Under the pieces are notes generated by a model. It searched no databases and was not told where the DNA came from. It saw only the letters and a list, made by a program, of their open reading frames with translations. From the NCBI GenBank assembly GCA_021234155.1, contig JAJEKV010000020.1, positions 8,042,563-8,106,562 on the forward strand: a stretch of 64,000 nt of DNA, in the 5' to 3' direction. This document shows, in pieces, positions 21,816 to 34,991 of the stretch (the first letter of the stretch is position 1; every line of letters begins with the position of its first letter). This DNA is from Isoetes taiwanensis. Lineage: Eukaryota; Streptophyta; Lycopodiopsida; Isoetales; Isoetaceae. A program made the position numbers and the translations under genes.

Positions 21816-22620
21816 TCATTCATATTGACGAGCATCATTCATATTGACCACCTTCTGAAAATAGACAATGTGGCGATCAAGGGCCGCCCTCTGAAGAGGC
21901 AAAAGACCCGTCTCCTGCAACAGAATTTGATATGCAACTGTGGACTTCACCCCCAATGCTCGTACCAAGAAGGCTTTCTGCACCTGCTCCAAGTCATTCC
22001 AGATAGTGAGGGACAATACTAGGCCCCATAATTCAACCCATATAAAAGGACAGGCTCCACTAAGGCCTTGAACAAGTACGATTGATGGGTCCAATCATAC
22101 AGTTCCACTCTGTGACTATTGTTCTGCATTGCATATAATGCCTTCCAGCCCGCCATCACATGTAGCCGTATGGATGTGTTCCAGTGCATAGTAGAAGGAA
22201 ACTCCGCTCCCAAATATTTGTATATGGGTGCCACTTCCACATTTTGCCCTCTGTAACTGAAGGAGGGGATCCTCGGTTGACGTGAGGATGATATGAGGAC
22301 CACCTTAGTCTTGGCCAGGTTGACATACATATCAGTCGCTTGGCAAAATGTGTCTAGGGCATCGAGATGGCACTGCATGTCTGCTGGAGTGTAAGCTAGG
22401 TGCTCCACATCATCAGCATATATTAACTCTTGATGGTCCGGTGCAGAAGGCAAGCTCCGTCGCCCCCATTGTCAGCAAGCCAGCTCTCAAACTGATCAAT
22501 GTAAAGCCCAAACAATGTTGAAGGGAGAGGGCACCCCTGGCAAACCCCGATACTACTATCGAATGGTTGGCTTGTCGGCTGCAACCGAGAGGTTGGGAAA
22601 AGCTATTATGTATGATAGTG
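21816..22620 (-). pseudogene. LINE reverse transcriptase fragment
   Basis: On the minus strand, CQGCPLPSTLFGLYIDQFES (22547-22488) is the RT QGCPLSP motif, LIYADDVEHLAYTPADM is the catalytic YADD box (about 22420), and VNLAKTKVVLIS and YKYLGAEF follow. The thumb region continues to 21830 in a second frame (LSLTIWNDLEQVQKAFLVRA). No endonuclease part. The closest relative in the window is the fragment at 53071-53262. Confidence 0.85.
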
Positions 22621-22649
22621 TGATGATATTAGTTGGACGTGTTACATTC

Positions 22650-22962
22650 AAATGCCACACTTTATTTTCACAAGGGGTAATGTAGAGCAGCGAGAGCCTC
22701 TAAAATCGTATAATACATGTACAAAATCAACACCATTTAGTACTCGCCTCAAATCTTATGGTATTACACAAACTCATTATACGGTATATCAAAAATTGTA
22801 CAAGCATACCCCACAAAAAAGGATTTGTTATCTACGGTTTAAATCGAGGAATAACTAGCAAATATGCCATCCAACAGCTCCCGATGCCCGGAGTCATCCC
22901 CCATGTGAATATGCACCCAAAGTAAACGGGGTTCAAGAGGGATTTTAATTTGAAAGTGTTAA
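22650..22962. mobile_element. MITE, copy 2, left arm shortened
   Basis: Core matches 13433-13720 in order: AGAGCAGCGAGAGCC, AAATCAACACCAT, TCTTATGGTATTAC, CATACCCCACAAA, CCAACAGCTCCCG and the right arm ending GGGATTTTAATTTGAAAGTG. Only about 15 bases of the left arm remain (ACATTCAAATG). Confidence 0.7.
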
Positions 22963-23139
22963 ATGTAATGGTTATTTGGTCACACTGACCTCAAGAAGGC
23001 TATGGTTTCATCATCCTCCACATATGCTTTTCCAGTGCTCTTAGCATCTATTTCTTGGCTGACTGGCCGACCTTTTCCTCTCCTTCTCCTCCAGCCTTAT
23101 AAAAATCAAAGCAAGAAATCAACTAAAAATATTTGAGTT

Positions 23140-23880
23140 GAGAAGCATTGTTCCAAGCAGAAATAAATATCAGCAATTACCTCTACCAAAAATGCCATGG
23201 CTTGAAGAAAATTACAAGAAATCAGCAGATCACCTTTCAAAACCGGCCTCATCTCAGACCTTCGCCCTCCATGACTAGTGTAACCCTAGCAAAATTCCTA
23301 AAAAGTCAAACCTTTGCATCCACGTCATAAATCTAACCTATTCACATATGAATACGCTTCCTAAACCTTCATGAATCTTATGTCCTTTTTATACGGTCAT
23401 CACGAAAGGGCACACAATAATACAAGCATTGTAAATGGAAACAATAATATATTGATGACTTTAAAGCAAGACTCTCGAGGTATAAATTATAGTGGCTAAA
23501 CTTTGCTTGTATGTTCAATTTTAAGCTGGATCTTGGCATTTTAATGGAAAAGGTTAAAAATATCACAATAATGAAATAAAATAACCTGCTTTTGAAATGA
23601 TCAGAAAGAGGAAATTTCATCTAATTTCATCTTCAGATTATTTCTTATAATATGTTGCTGTTGTTGAAATATCATGTGGCTTTGAAATGTCATTCTATGC
23701 CTCGAAATGTCGCATGAAATATCCTTCCTAGGTCATCTCGAGGGAAAATGTTTTCTCTTGGGACATTACCTAGGGTTCGGGCGGGCACTGGCTAGGCTCG
23801 TCAAGGTAATGTTTCGTGAGGGAACATTATCCCTAATATAAAAACTGCTAAGAAAATTGTCAAGCAGTCTGCAAAAGCTG
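23140..23880. other. Intergenic, nothing recognised
   Basis: AT-rich sequence with short open frames only and no family motif. Confidence 0.4.
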
Positions 23881-23886
23881 TATAGT

Positions 23887-24030
23887 CAATAGATTGACTC
23901 AATGCCCAAATAGTAACTTTTCTGGAAAGTCAATGGTTGTGATGGTACAAACAAGAACTCTCCATATAGATTGACTCAATACCCAAATATCAACTTTTGT
24001 GGAAAGCCAATGGTTGAATGGATGGTACAA
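23887..24030 (+). repeat. Tandem duplication, about 88 bp
   Basis: AGATTGACTCAATGCCCAAA, CAACTTTTnTGGAAAG, CAATGGTTG and GATGGTACAA occur twice. Confidence 0.7.
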
Positions 24031-24209
24031 CAATTATTCAAATCACAGATTCCCCAATCTCCCATGTCTTTCGAGTGTACTGCCATTTCCCAAGTCCTTA
24101 TTCTTGTTGAGAAATTAAATTTAACCAAAATATAGTGTCGTGGCAGAATCATGACCGTTGAAGATTCTGTGGGATGGAATCACCAATCGTTAGGATTGTG
24201 CCATATCAC

Positions 24210-24321
24210 TACGTCAAGGTAAGTGGATGAGCCTTCCGTCAGTTTCTTGGATCATTTTTTTGTAGAATGACAAATTGCCTCAACAAAATCTACAGATTTC
24301 AGTCAAGCTTACCTTGACGTA
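24210..24321. repeat. Small foldback, 14-bp perfect arms
   Basis: TACGTCAAGGTAAG (24210-24223) and CTTACCTTGACGTA (24308-24321) are exact inverse copies 84 bp apart. Non-coding. A very small MITE is possible. Confidence 0.5.
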
Positions 24322-24775
24322 CTATAGGTCAGGGGGCTGGCAACAATGCCTTTCCCCTTTCCATTCCATATAACATTAAGCCTGTCATTTTTCTTGCTAT
24401 ATATCTTTATAAATTTTAAACATTTGTATTATTATTGATTATAAATTTATAATATCTCTATACAGTATACATGATACAATTACACATCCCAAATTTCCAA
24501 TGATCCCCCATCACGTTTTTTAACCTCTTATACATTATAGTTATAGATGCATCATTAACAACCCCCAACGAACCCAAATTTATGCTAATTCAAGAAAATT
24601 AGATGCCAAAATCTATGCTAATAATTCTAACTTTTTTTCCTGGAATCTTGATGCCCGCCCGACCAATCAGAGATTCAAAGTTCAAGCAAACCATGGAGCC
24701 GGAACCAGGTAAGCTTTTGCTTCAATGCTTCTGTTTATTGCTTTCTTGAGTTTGGTTTTTTAAGGAGGACTTGAT

Positions 24776-25387
24776 TTGAATGAGATTCCAGAGGATAGCG
24801 GTTCACTTCCATATTGTATTCGTACTGGAAAATATTTCATTAATGGTGTATTGGATGTACTTGCTAGGAGATTTGTGGATGTGAGTGAGATATTTAATGC
24901 CATGAAATTCTTCAATCCGTCTGCATATGCTGTGGATGATGTTGTAAGGGATGACAAGACTAAGGAATGGTTGGAAAATTGCTTGCAAAGTTTGCTTCAA
25001 AAGTAGACATGGCTAGATGTTTGAGTGAAAGGGAGGACTTCGTTGAGAGACTTTTCAAGGCTGCCAAGAACAAAGGGATGGTTGTGGATTGGACTATTTG
25101 TAGAGATGAAAATGGAACAGTGTGACAGTTGGTGGGACAGTTTTCCAGCATTGATGAAATTATGGCAATGTTGTATGGTCATTCCTGGAAGCACGGCCTC
25201 TTGCGAGAGAGGTTTCTCCCGTCAAAATGCTATTAAGAGTGCTATAAGATCGAGCATGAACTTAGAAACTCTTGATGCCACAATGTGTGTATCATTGGGG
25301 AATGAACCATTTGAAAGCATAGATTGGCAAGCATGTTACAAGGATTGGTATGAAGTGAAGCAAAAGAGAGGAATGCCACTTGAATAA
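24776..25387 (+). pseudogene. hAT transposase C-terminal remnant
   Basis: Two frames. The first (24776-25003) has KFFNPSAYAVDD and spacing typical of the helical insertion of hAT transposases. The second (25025-25387) has SWWDSFPALMKLWQCC, PGSTASCERGFSRQNAIKSA and RSSMNLETLDATMCV, the conserved hAT C-terminal dimerisation region of the ZNF862-like type. The N-terminal zinc finger and first catalytic residues are not found upstream. No terminal repeats were identified. Confidence 0.8.
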
Positions 25388-25775
25388 GTTTTTGTGATTG
25401 ATTTTAAACTTTAAACTATTATTTTTATTTCAGTAGTATCTATGTAAGAACTTCATTATATATTTGATGAACTTATAATGGAAATATGCTTTGTTTTATG
25501 TATCTATCTATGTTTTCGAGGGAAAAAACTGGTTTCTGTCATTTTAAATTTTTTTTTTATTGCATTTGAAAGGCTTAAATTTAGGAACTTCCTGTCACGT
25601 GAAAGGTGTAAAATTATTTCGCCCATCCCTAGAAAATTAAGGGCGGACCATCAAATTCGAGCACTACATGTGAATTGAAGCTGTAATATTTGAGAGATAT
25701 GCCTAAATTAGACAATATCTTGCCAAACATTCCATTCTGTTAAGGGACTGCGCAAAAGAACACGACGAGCATGAC
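25388..25775. other. Intergenic, nothing recognised
   Basis: AT-rich sequence after the hAT remnant with no gene. Confidence 0.4.
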
Positions 25776-25954
25776 GCATGCATGACGAGGCACGCATGCA
25801 TTTAGCGAAAGCGGCAGCAGCAGCGGCGCGCAGCGTGGCCCGCAGCGAGCGAGCAAAGTACAAAAGGCCCGCGCAAAAGCAAAGGCATTGCATCGCATTT
25901 ACCGCATTTAAGCGTGCCAGCAGCAGCAGGCGCGGCAAAGCGTGCAGCGGCATT

Positions 25955-25981
25955 ATGCATGCATGCATGCATGCATGCATA
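25955..25981 (+). repeat. (GCAT)n microsatellite
   Basis: Seven short copies of GCAT or ATGC. The preceding 150 bp is rich in GCAGC and GCG and has Ala-rich frames on both strands that are likely non-genic. Confidence 0.8.
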
Positions 25982-26334
25982 AACGCCGAGCTACCCATAA
26001 AAAATGAAATAACAGACTACATGCTAAGACAAAAGTGAAGGCCCTGGCAACAACTTCTCATTGGGATAGTAAGCCGCACCCATTCGGATTTAATATCGCC
26101 AACGACCTCGAATGGATGCCTTGAAATCGGAGACGAAAAGGATGGGAAACCCGAATGGAACACGTAATGAACCTGCAAAATGGTAGAAACACTTGAAAAA
26201 ATACGAGCATGTGGAAAATACCCGCAATTGTCAGGTATAATAAGAAAAAAGAGGACGCATTGCAGGGGAGCGACCACCTAAAATAAAAGAAAAACAAATT
26301 GGAAGCACCTGTAAAACATCAGCATCAATAACAA

Positions 26335-26580
26335 GTATAGCATACAAATGGAAGAAAGCTTCATCAGCAAGTGAAAAAATAAATAGCATCACCCCAGGGG
26401 TGGAATGTAAGAAGATCACCTAGTGCATGGAGAATAATAGCGCCGTCCAGCGAGTGGCAAATAGAAACATCACCTAGCGGATGTAAAATATTAATAGCAC
26501 CACCCAAGAAGTGGAATATATATATCATCACCACGTATATAAAAAATAACATCACTCAGCGGGTAGGAAATAACAAAAGC
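26335..26580 (+). repeat. Degenerate minisatellite, about 35-bp unit
   Basis: About six copies of a unit close to AATAGCATCACCCAGCGAGT GGAAAT vary by small changes. It ends against the tail of the next LINE. Confidence 0.6.
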
Positions 26581-27357
26581 GTGGAGGGAGAGAGGGAGGG
26601 AGGGAGGGAGGGAGAGATGAAATGAAATGAAATTGTATTATTACGTCTGTGAGACCGCAGGTCTATAAGACGTCCAAAATAATACATTGTCAATTACAAA
26701 AAAAGATCATCTAATGCATCATCTGATAATAATGCATTAACCCCCCCAATTTGTTCCTTATCCATCTCCTCTACACCCATTTTCTTCAGGCACTCCTCTC
26801 TATGGTCCAAGGTATCAAGTATATGTGCACCAATTTTACCTCCTAGAAAACTAAAAAGCTCAAGAAGTATTTGGGCCTCGTATGCTAACATATGCTGGGC
26901 AATGACACAATACATGTACCTCATCCTCAAGGATCCCACAACCACAAACCCTGCATGCCCTAAGCTCATGTGGAATATCACTTCATCTGCCTAGCTCAAC
27001 CTCAAGTCTATGTGAGCTCAATCTCATCCTACATATGGCATGTCTTTATTTAACAGAAATGTTTTCTCGCAGATACCCAGTCCCTTGTAACATGGGATTG
27101 ATATGGCTTTTGTACAACTCCTTCTTGACCACGCCGTCTCTCCAACTCACACGGGTAACATTCTCCATAACCCATATTCTTATATTGTCTCTGTAGTGGT
27201 CTAAGTCATCTATGTGCATCCTCCATCTAGCCATCCAACTCTCTATGTCTGCAAACCACCCCTTGGCAGGTCTCCTCCAAAGCCAACCTAGGTAGACTAT
27301 CATCTGGCATGACATAGAGCACCTTGTGCGCGAGAGAGAGAGAGATGCGTTGGCCAC
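26581..27357 (-). pseudogene. LINE A, 5'-truncated copy
   Basis: Read on the minus strand: frames 27357-27046 (WFADIESWMARWRMHIDDLD, ELYKSHINPMLQG, YLRENISV) and 26981-26694 match the C-terminal ORF2 region of LINEs C-E. The 3' end has the shared stem-loop (26644-26674, AGACC GC GGTCT core), then TTTCATTTCATTTCA and a CT/CCCT tail (26584-26617 on the plus strand). Truncated on its 5' side near 27330, at another AG-rich stretch (27326-27420). Multiple frame breaks. Confidence 0.8.
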
Positions 27358-27475
27358 ATGCTGACTTAGAGATGACGAGAGAGAATACGAGAGAATACGA
27401 GAGATGAGAGATGGGGGAGAGATGGGAGAGATGGGTGAGAGTGGGAAAACCCAACTCTCACCTCGAGAGATGATT

Positions 27476-27499
27476 CGCCCCTAACAGCCGTTAGGGGCG
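27476..27499. repeat. Perfect 10-bp stem palindrome
   Basis: CGCCCCTAAC, loop AGCC, GTTAGGGGCG. A second hairpin (TGAGAGTGGG AAAA CCCAACTCTCA, with one unpaired base) lies just before at 27436-27460. Both lie upstream of the Myb/SANT gene and may belong to the end of the Harbinger element or its promoter. Confidence 0.55.
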
Positions 27500-27796
27500 T
27501 TTTCATTGCCCACTAACCAAACAATTAGCCTTAATTTTCGCTGCCTGAAAAAACTGCCCGAAATGTTTCCCACACCGAATAGCAGGGGCGCCATTTCCTC
27601 TGTTTCTTGATCTTCAAGGCCGCCTAATTCTTGCTCCAAGTATCCAATTCCGCGAAGCAATTAGCCGATTACGATCCAGGTATTCATCAGATCACGCAGG
27701 CATTTGCATTATGTTTTTTGTGCATTCGTTCATTAATTTCTGATCGTCAATTTCCTTTTATGTCGTCCTTATTCCCAATCAATTAATTGGATTCAG

Positions 27797-28987
27797 ATGT
27801 CTAAGGCCTCTCGATCTGCTTTGCCAGCAACCAGCAAGCCTTTCGTGCCTCCTCGGGTTGAAAAAATGGCACCAAGAAGGACCCGGAAAATGACAGGCCA
27901 GATCTCCATGGATGTGCAATTGGAGACTAATTCTGAGCCAATTCCCTCTTCAAGACAGTCAAAAGAAAAGAGATCCAAGCGTGTATTCAGCGAAATTCAG
28001 GCATCCTCCAATATTGTGAGTGAATCTTTAGAAACCGATTCTGCTTTGGCTATTGTTGTGCATGAGAAGGAAAATTCAAAAGTGATAGACACAAAGAATA
28101 GGAAGTCCCCTGTGCAATGGACAGATCACGGTGTCTCCACATTCCTCAATCTCCTGAACGAGATGAAATTGGTAACCGGAGGCACCCTCAACCTCTCCAA
28201 CACACAATGGAGGGAAATTATGATGAAATTGCAGCCCTTTGTTGGGGGTTTAGTGGAGCTGAGACAGCTAAAGAACAAATGGGATAAGCTGCAAGCTAAA
28301 TTTAAAGATGAGAAGGAGGCTTGTAGCCATACAGGTTCTGAACCATCCAGTTGGCAGTGGTATGACAGAATGGAAGAAGTTAAATATGGTGTCACCTCTG
28401 ATAATCCAATACCAGGTGCTGGTGATGATGGTGAATTTGGCAATGAAGCTTTCGAGGCTGCAGACTTGCATACTAATTACTCAGAATCTTTCATGAATGA
28501 CAGTTTTTTTGAAACTGTTGGAACAGATGCAGCATTTGAAGACCAATTTGCTGATCCACCCAATTCAAACAATGATGTGAACACGGGAAATCCGAGCAGT
28601 CCAGTCATGCCCGAAATTCCAATCAATAGGACACCCACAGGAAACCAGACAGATTCTTCAAGTCCTAGATCAGCAGCATGTAATCAGCCTGGAGTTTGTG
28701 GAAAACCTACAAGTAGAAAGAAGTCCAGGTTGCAAATAGATGAGGACATTGCAATGGGAATTTCACAAATGGCAAGCACATTTGGGGACACTGAGGTGAA
28801 GAAATTAGATTTCCTCAAAGAAGAAAGTGCAAGAAAAATTGAGTTGGTCAGGGAATTGGAAACAATAAGGTCTGCAAACAGTCTGAAAATTGCAGAGTCC
28901 ATGGCTGCAATGACTCAAAGCATATGTGAAATGACAAAGGAGACTTTGCTCGAAATTGCCAAACTTGCTGCCAATAAGAAGGACTAA
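27797..28987 (+). CDS. Myb/SANT-like protein of PIF/Harbinger element
   Basis: 396 residues, intact. PIF/Harbinger transposons encode a Myb/SANT-like partner that binds DNA and carries the transposase to the nucleus. The N-terminus is basic (APRRTRKMTG; KEKRSKRVF, likely nuclear localisation). The Myb/SANT-like domain spans about residues 100-200: VQWTDHGVSTFLNLLNEM, NTQWREIMMKL, QLKNKWDKLQAKF and SSWQWYDRMEEV. An acidic middle follows, and a Lys/Glu-rich coiled C-terminus (KLDFLKEESARKIELV) suits pairing with a partner. It lies in the same module as the broken DDE gene at 30287-31497, which reads toward it. A domesticated L10-interacting Myb-like gene is the alternative. Confidence 0.85.
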   Translation: MSKASRSALPATSKPFVPPRVEKMAPRRTRKMTGQISMDVQLETNSEPIPSSRQSKEKRSKRVFSEIQASSNIVSESLETDSALAIVVHEKENSKVIDTKNRKSPVQWTDHGVSTFLNLLNEMKLVTGGTLNLSNTQWREIMMKLQPFVGGLVELRQLKNKWDKLQAKFKDEKEACSHTGSEPSSWQWYDRMEEVKYGVTSDNPIPGAGDDGEFGNEAFEAADLHTNYSESFMNDSFFETVGTDAAFEDQFADPPNSNNDVNTGNPSSPVMPEIPINRTPTGNQTDSSSPRSAACNQPGVCGKPTSRKKSRLQIDEDIAMGISQMASTFGDTEVKKLDFLKEESARKIELVRELETIRSANSLKIAESMAAMTQSICEMTKETLLEIAKLAANKKD

Positions 28988-29184
28988 AGGTTAGTTTTCA
29001 GTTATTTGCTTTTTAGAAATTCTGTTTTGGAACTGTCTCAAAACCCACCAGTATTCTTAAATATTAAAGAAGTTGTACAGCCCTGTTTTTTAGTATTAAA
29101 TATTGCCTACTAGTCACGATCATCCAATTTCGTAAAGGCTACATAAGCTTCCTGGAATTCTTGCATGCAAGACAATTCGAAGAC

Positions 29185-29751
29185 ATGGAGAGAGTCGTGG
29201 GCAGAAAGCGCCAACGCTCTCCAAGCCCTAGTTCGAGCTCTTCGAGCTCGAGTTCTTCCTCTTCCTCTTATCGTACTCCGCCAACAACTTCATCCTCTAC
29301 CAGTGAAATACCCTATTTTTCTGATCATGATTCCTGGCCCACTTCCAGTGAGGAAGTTCTTCCCGACAGCAGTGGGGAGTCTAGGCAGTTCAGTGACATG
29401 CCTGTCAGTTTGGAGAATGTGTTTCAAGAGAATCAAGTTTCTGCTGAGGACTCTTCGGCCGAGGAACAGGAGCAAGAAAGTCAGTTCTCCTCCCCTTCAG
29501 TCCAGCCTACAAACCCAGAAGTGGAAGTATTGAGCCACAAGCTGATACATTGCCATTATTCCAAGGAGACAGTCACTACTTTCTTCAAAATGGGGGTTTC
29601 TATTGATGCAGGTGTGTTGGAATGGGCTGCCAATTCTGCAAGAAACAGGTCTGTCCACATGGAGAGTGTTTACGTTAGGCACAACGAAAAGTGGTGCCTT
29701 GAAGAGATACGCAACATTACCTTCCAGTGTCCCCTTTGCCCCAGGATGTAG
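29185..29751 (+). CDS. Small acidic Ser-rich protein in Harbinger module
   Basis: 188 residues from MERVVGRKRQRSPSP (an upstream in-frame ATG at 29161 would add eight). The start has a likely nuclear signal and a long Ser run (residues 15-28), then an acidic Glu/Ser region. The C-terminal 70 residues look folded (LSHKLIHCHYSKETVTTFF, VLEWAANSARNRSVHM, EEIRNITFQCPLCPRM) and end in CxxC. I do not recognise the family. The frame is intact between the two Harbinger genes, so it may be a third gene of the element or a host gene. Confidence 0.55.
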   Translation: MERVVGRKRQRSPSPSSSSSSSSSSSSSYRTPPTTSSSTSEIPYFSDHDSWPTSSEEVLPDSSGESRQFSDMPVSLENVFQENQVSAEDSSAEEQEQESQFSSPSVQPTNPEVEVLSHKLIHCHYSKETVTTFFKMGVSIDAGVLEWAANSARNRSVHMESVYVRHNEKWCLEEIRNITFQCPLCPRM

Positions 29752-30286
29752 AGCAAAAAAAAATGTTTTGTTTCATTTGTTTTTTTTTTTTTTGTTTCAT
29801 ATTTGCAATTTGCCACTGGAATCTCTGTCATGTATAAAATGGCTTGCATGCCATTTTCTTTTTGCTGAGTTTTGCTGACAGAAGAAACCTGTGCAGATAC
29901 CCTATGCAGGTTGCCTATGCCATTTGGAAGGTGTGACCTTTGGTCTTTGACTGCCTATGCTCTTAGATTGTAACCTTGTTGCTGAGATACTGCACTGTTT
30001 TGAACAGTGTAGTAAAAAAAAATGTACTGAATTTTCTATGAATACAAATTGTGTTTTACCTTCATTTTCTACTCTTGTTGACATGTTATAGTATTTTATG
30101 TGTATCAATGTCAACTCATTTGACTTAGAAATGCATGTGAATTGCTGTTCAGTTCTGATAATGACAGGTTATCATAATAGAGAAATTATCATTTAGTAAC
30201 AATCGATTAACAACTCAGAAATGAAGAGATCAAATTATATACAATTTGAAATGAATTTCATTTTATTGGTTACAAAAATCATTCAT
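29752..30286. other. Convergent intergenic spacer
   Basis: AT-rich spacer between the 3' ends of the small acidic gene and the transposase gene. Probably contains both 3' UTRs. No structured feature was seen. Confidence 0.5.
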
Positions 30287-31635
<1,349 letters not shown>

Positions 31636-34600
31636 ATTTATGTCTATAGGAGGCCTAAAAGACCTATTAGACAATCCTCTTTTAAACATCTTCATAAAAT
31701 AATAGATGAGTTTCCGAATCCTCATCTAGCTCATCACTCTCACTCAAAATATCTGAGTTATCAATATTAACAACAGTTTGAGATTCCAAACAAGCATCTC
31801 TATGATGTAAAAGCTCTATCACATATCTCCCTAACACATCTCCCTCTAGTGTGAAAAGAGTTGGGAGATCTACATGATTAATCCCATATTTATCTCTTAA
31901 CACAGCATAGGCCATACATCGAAGTAACACATGGTCTTCATCTTCAACCTGGTTTGTGCTACATAACTTACAGTATCTTTGGTCTCTTGGTATAACATGC
32001 CCCCATCTCCCCTGGCCACCTCTATACCTAGGTGATGTGAACTAAGACGGACCCTATAAAGAGTGTGTCTTTTTTGTATTGAGATGTTTTCCTGTAAGTG
32101 CATAGCTCGTAACAAGCTCGGGTTTATCCCCTCTTTGTATAGGATCATCTTTGTCTTAGGCTGCGACCATAATTTTCTGTGTATCTTATCAGAGATCCAT
32201 TGCCTTAGATCTGAAATCAAGACCACCTCTTCCCATTGTATATCCCATTTTCTAAGCCAATTCTCCACATCATGTAATATTCCCTTTTCTTTACTTGATG
32301 TCAAAGCCTTATATACAAGACGGGAGTCATCCAATGATAGCACTCTCTTAAGATATGTGATACATCTCAATAAGGCTTCTCCCTCAAGAGGTAAAAGTCC
32401 ACTTTCCGTCAGCATCATGGGATACGGAGTTTGGGCTTTAATCCCTAGCTCCAATCTCAGAAATTTCTTCAAGACCTGCTCCAGATCATTCCATAAGCAT
32501 TGTGGGAGACTTGCTCCCCATATCTCACACCCATACAAGACCACACTCTGTACTAGTGACTGATAAAGCTTTACCTTAAGTTTCCAAGACCAAAGATGAG
32601 ATCTTCGACACATGCTCTGTAGCGCATACAATGCCCTGTACCCTCCATCAATTCGCTTCGATATGCATGCATTCCATCTATGATTCCTGCTGAAAATCAG
32701 ACCCAGGTATTTATAAGAATCACACATACTTACATTATTTCCCTTATAGCTGAAAATGGTGCCCACTGTCATAATGTTCGTCTTATCTAAGTTTACCTGC
32801 ATGCCAGTTTGATCACAAAAGACCGCCAAACTATTCAGATGTTGTTGCATGTGGTCTTTTGAACGTGCAAATAGCACCACATCATCTGCATACATCGACA
32901 ACTGTAGAACATATCCATGTATCTCAGTACCTCCCGGACAATTATCATAGAGCCATGCCTCTAAGCTATCTATGAACAGACCAAACAGTGTTGGGGATAA
33001 GGGGCAACCTTGTTTCACCCCAATATTGCTCTCCACACAATCTGGGATCTCCAAAGAAAGGGGTTGGGATAGTTGCACAAGTACCTTTTCATATAGAATC
33101 TGGACTGCATCTTTAAACTCCCTTGGCACATTAAGCTTCTCAAGCCTTTCCCATAACTGTACCCGAGGAACCTTATCAAAGGCTTTCTTGAAATCAACGA
33201 AAGCTATATACACAGGTTTCTTGGTCCCTTTGACATTGTCAAATACCGTTTTCAACACCAACAAATGATCTAAAGTAGATCTGCCTGGCCTAAAGCCTGC
33301 CTGTGTCTCTGCTCTTTTATGGTTAGATTCAGCCCATATGCTTATTTGCTTTTCTACGATGGACGCAAACAATTTAGAAAACAAATTACTCACCAAAATC
33401 GTTCTGTAATTGTTTGTGTCATGGCGAGATCCACCTTTGAATATTGGCACCACTCTATTCCTGCACCAATCAGATGGGAAACCTTGCTCCAGAGCGAGGT
33501 TAAGCATGCGTGTAATCAGCGGAACAATGCTCGGTCCAGCCCATTTTAAATGCTCTGCACTGAGGGAATTCAAGTATGATGCTTTACCGTTAGCCAGGGC
33601 TGATATACCAGCAGTTACATCCTCTTCCTTGATGGTGATTCGAGCTTATGCTACTTGTGCAATCCATTCCTGCGCTATGATACAAACTCACTACATGTTC
33701 CCATAAAGCTCTTGCATCTAGCGGAATTTCAGCCTGCCTGTTCTTCTTAAGCCTATTCCAGAATAGTTTTGGTTCTTCCAAGTATCTCTGGCATAGGATT
33801 TGTTGCCTTTGGCTGATGTATCTTCTCTTCTTACCCCTTACTATTCGCTTATAGCTCTGTTTAAACTGTGCTTTAAGGTGTAAGTCACATTTTTTCCATT
33901 GATCTCTAGCATCCCGACATTCCTTATCATACCATGCCTTGCATGGCAGCCCCTTGCAAGCTCTCTGGGAAGTGAATATTTCCTTTGCTGCCTCATCCAG
34001 AATCTTGATTATTTGCTGATTTATGGTGTTCAAGTCTTCATCCCAATGCAGCTTGCTTATCTTATCTTCCACACATGTACGGTACTGTGGCCAGAGGTAT
34101 GGTTTCAAGTGGTACCGTGTTTGCCTAACCGTGTCCTTCAAAACTGGTTGCTTAACATTTATGTTAACAAATAATGGACTATGATCAGACTCAAGCTCCT
34201 CCTCGCCTACTGTAAAATCAGCAAGATCATGCAATGAGTTTTCTGCTATGGCTACATAATCAACTGTACTCCTTGTTCTGCAAGTGTTCTTTACTGTCTG
34301 TGGAAATCTGTCCAATCCATTACAAATAAGCAGACCTGCGCTACTACACAAACAAAGGAACTGTCTACCGCTCTTTGTGACAATCAAGTCCTTTGAACTT
34401 CTACTCCTCCCTGTTAATTGCATATCACAATCATCCATCTCTTCTAACCAAAGCAGATTCTTGTTACCTGTGTACGTAGCAGCCTGCAGATTACCAGTCC
34501 GGCCATTAAAATCCCCTGTCAGAATTACCTTGCCTCGTTCTTGAAAGTACATAATATCCTGTTCAAGAGCAAAAAACATGTCATCATTAGATGTATCAAT

Positions 34601-34789
34601 TTCCGAGTATATTTTGGTGTGCCTGGGTGCAAAGTAACAGATTGCCATGTAAAAAGGAATATGTGATCCTCCTATTTCCAACCAAATGTACTGTCCATTT
34701 TTATCCTTTCTAATGCCTGTAATTACATCTTTATAGGCTGGCCGGATAAAGCATGCAATGTCGCCATTGCCCATGTCTGTATTTTTAAA
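31636..34789 (-). pseudogene. LINE B ORF2: endonuclease (most), reverse transcriptase, C-terminus
   Basis: Read on the minus strand. From 34774 the APE-type endonuclease continues (GDFNGRTGN, VDYVAIAEN, ESDHSPLF with the catalytic SDH). The reverse transcriptase follows: VPIFKGG, TILVSNLFSKLFA, AFVDFKKAFDKVP, GVKQGCPLSPTLFGL and LSMYADDVVLF (about 32900), then YKYLGLIF and the CCHC-like C-terminus near 31960. Frameshifts near 33640 and 31930 are the only clear breaks, so it is well preserved. Its N-terminal part lies at 46577-46757, beyond the inserted transposon. Confidence 0.92.
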
Positions 34790-34797
34790 TCTTGTAA
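34790..34797. repeat. Target duplication, left (TCTTGTAA)
   Basis: Matches TTTTGTAT at 46569-46576 at six of eight positions. Removing the element and one copy restores the LINE endonuclease frame, which supports an 8-bp duplication. Confidence 0.65.
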
Positions 34798-34991
34798 GTC
34801 GTATTTAATTAAAGTGGGACAAATCTTGAATTTTGGGACTCGGACTGAAAATGGGACTCACACACCATAAAAGAAATTTCTGAATTGATTGCTTGAATAG
34901 AATTACACATGACACACATAGAATTGGGTTACTTGTTTTTCTCATAAATTTTACAAACCACTAGTTGAGATAGTTTTCAAACTTCTCAATA

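Noticed and set aside
25708-26038. Ala/Arg-rich proteins on both strands
   Set aside because: The sequence is GC-rich simple repeat. Neither strand shows a motif or start context.
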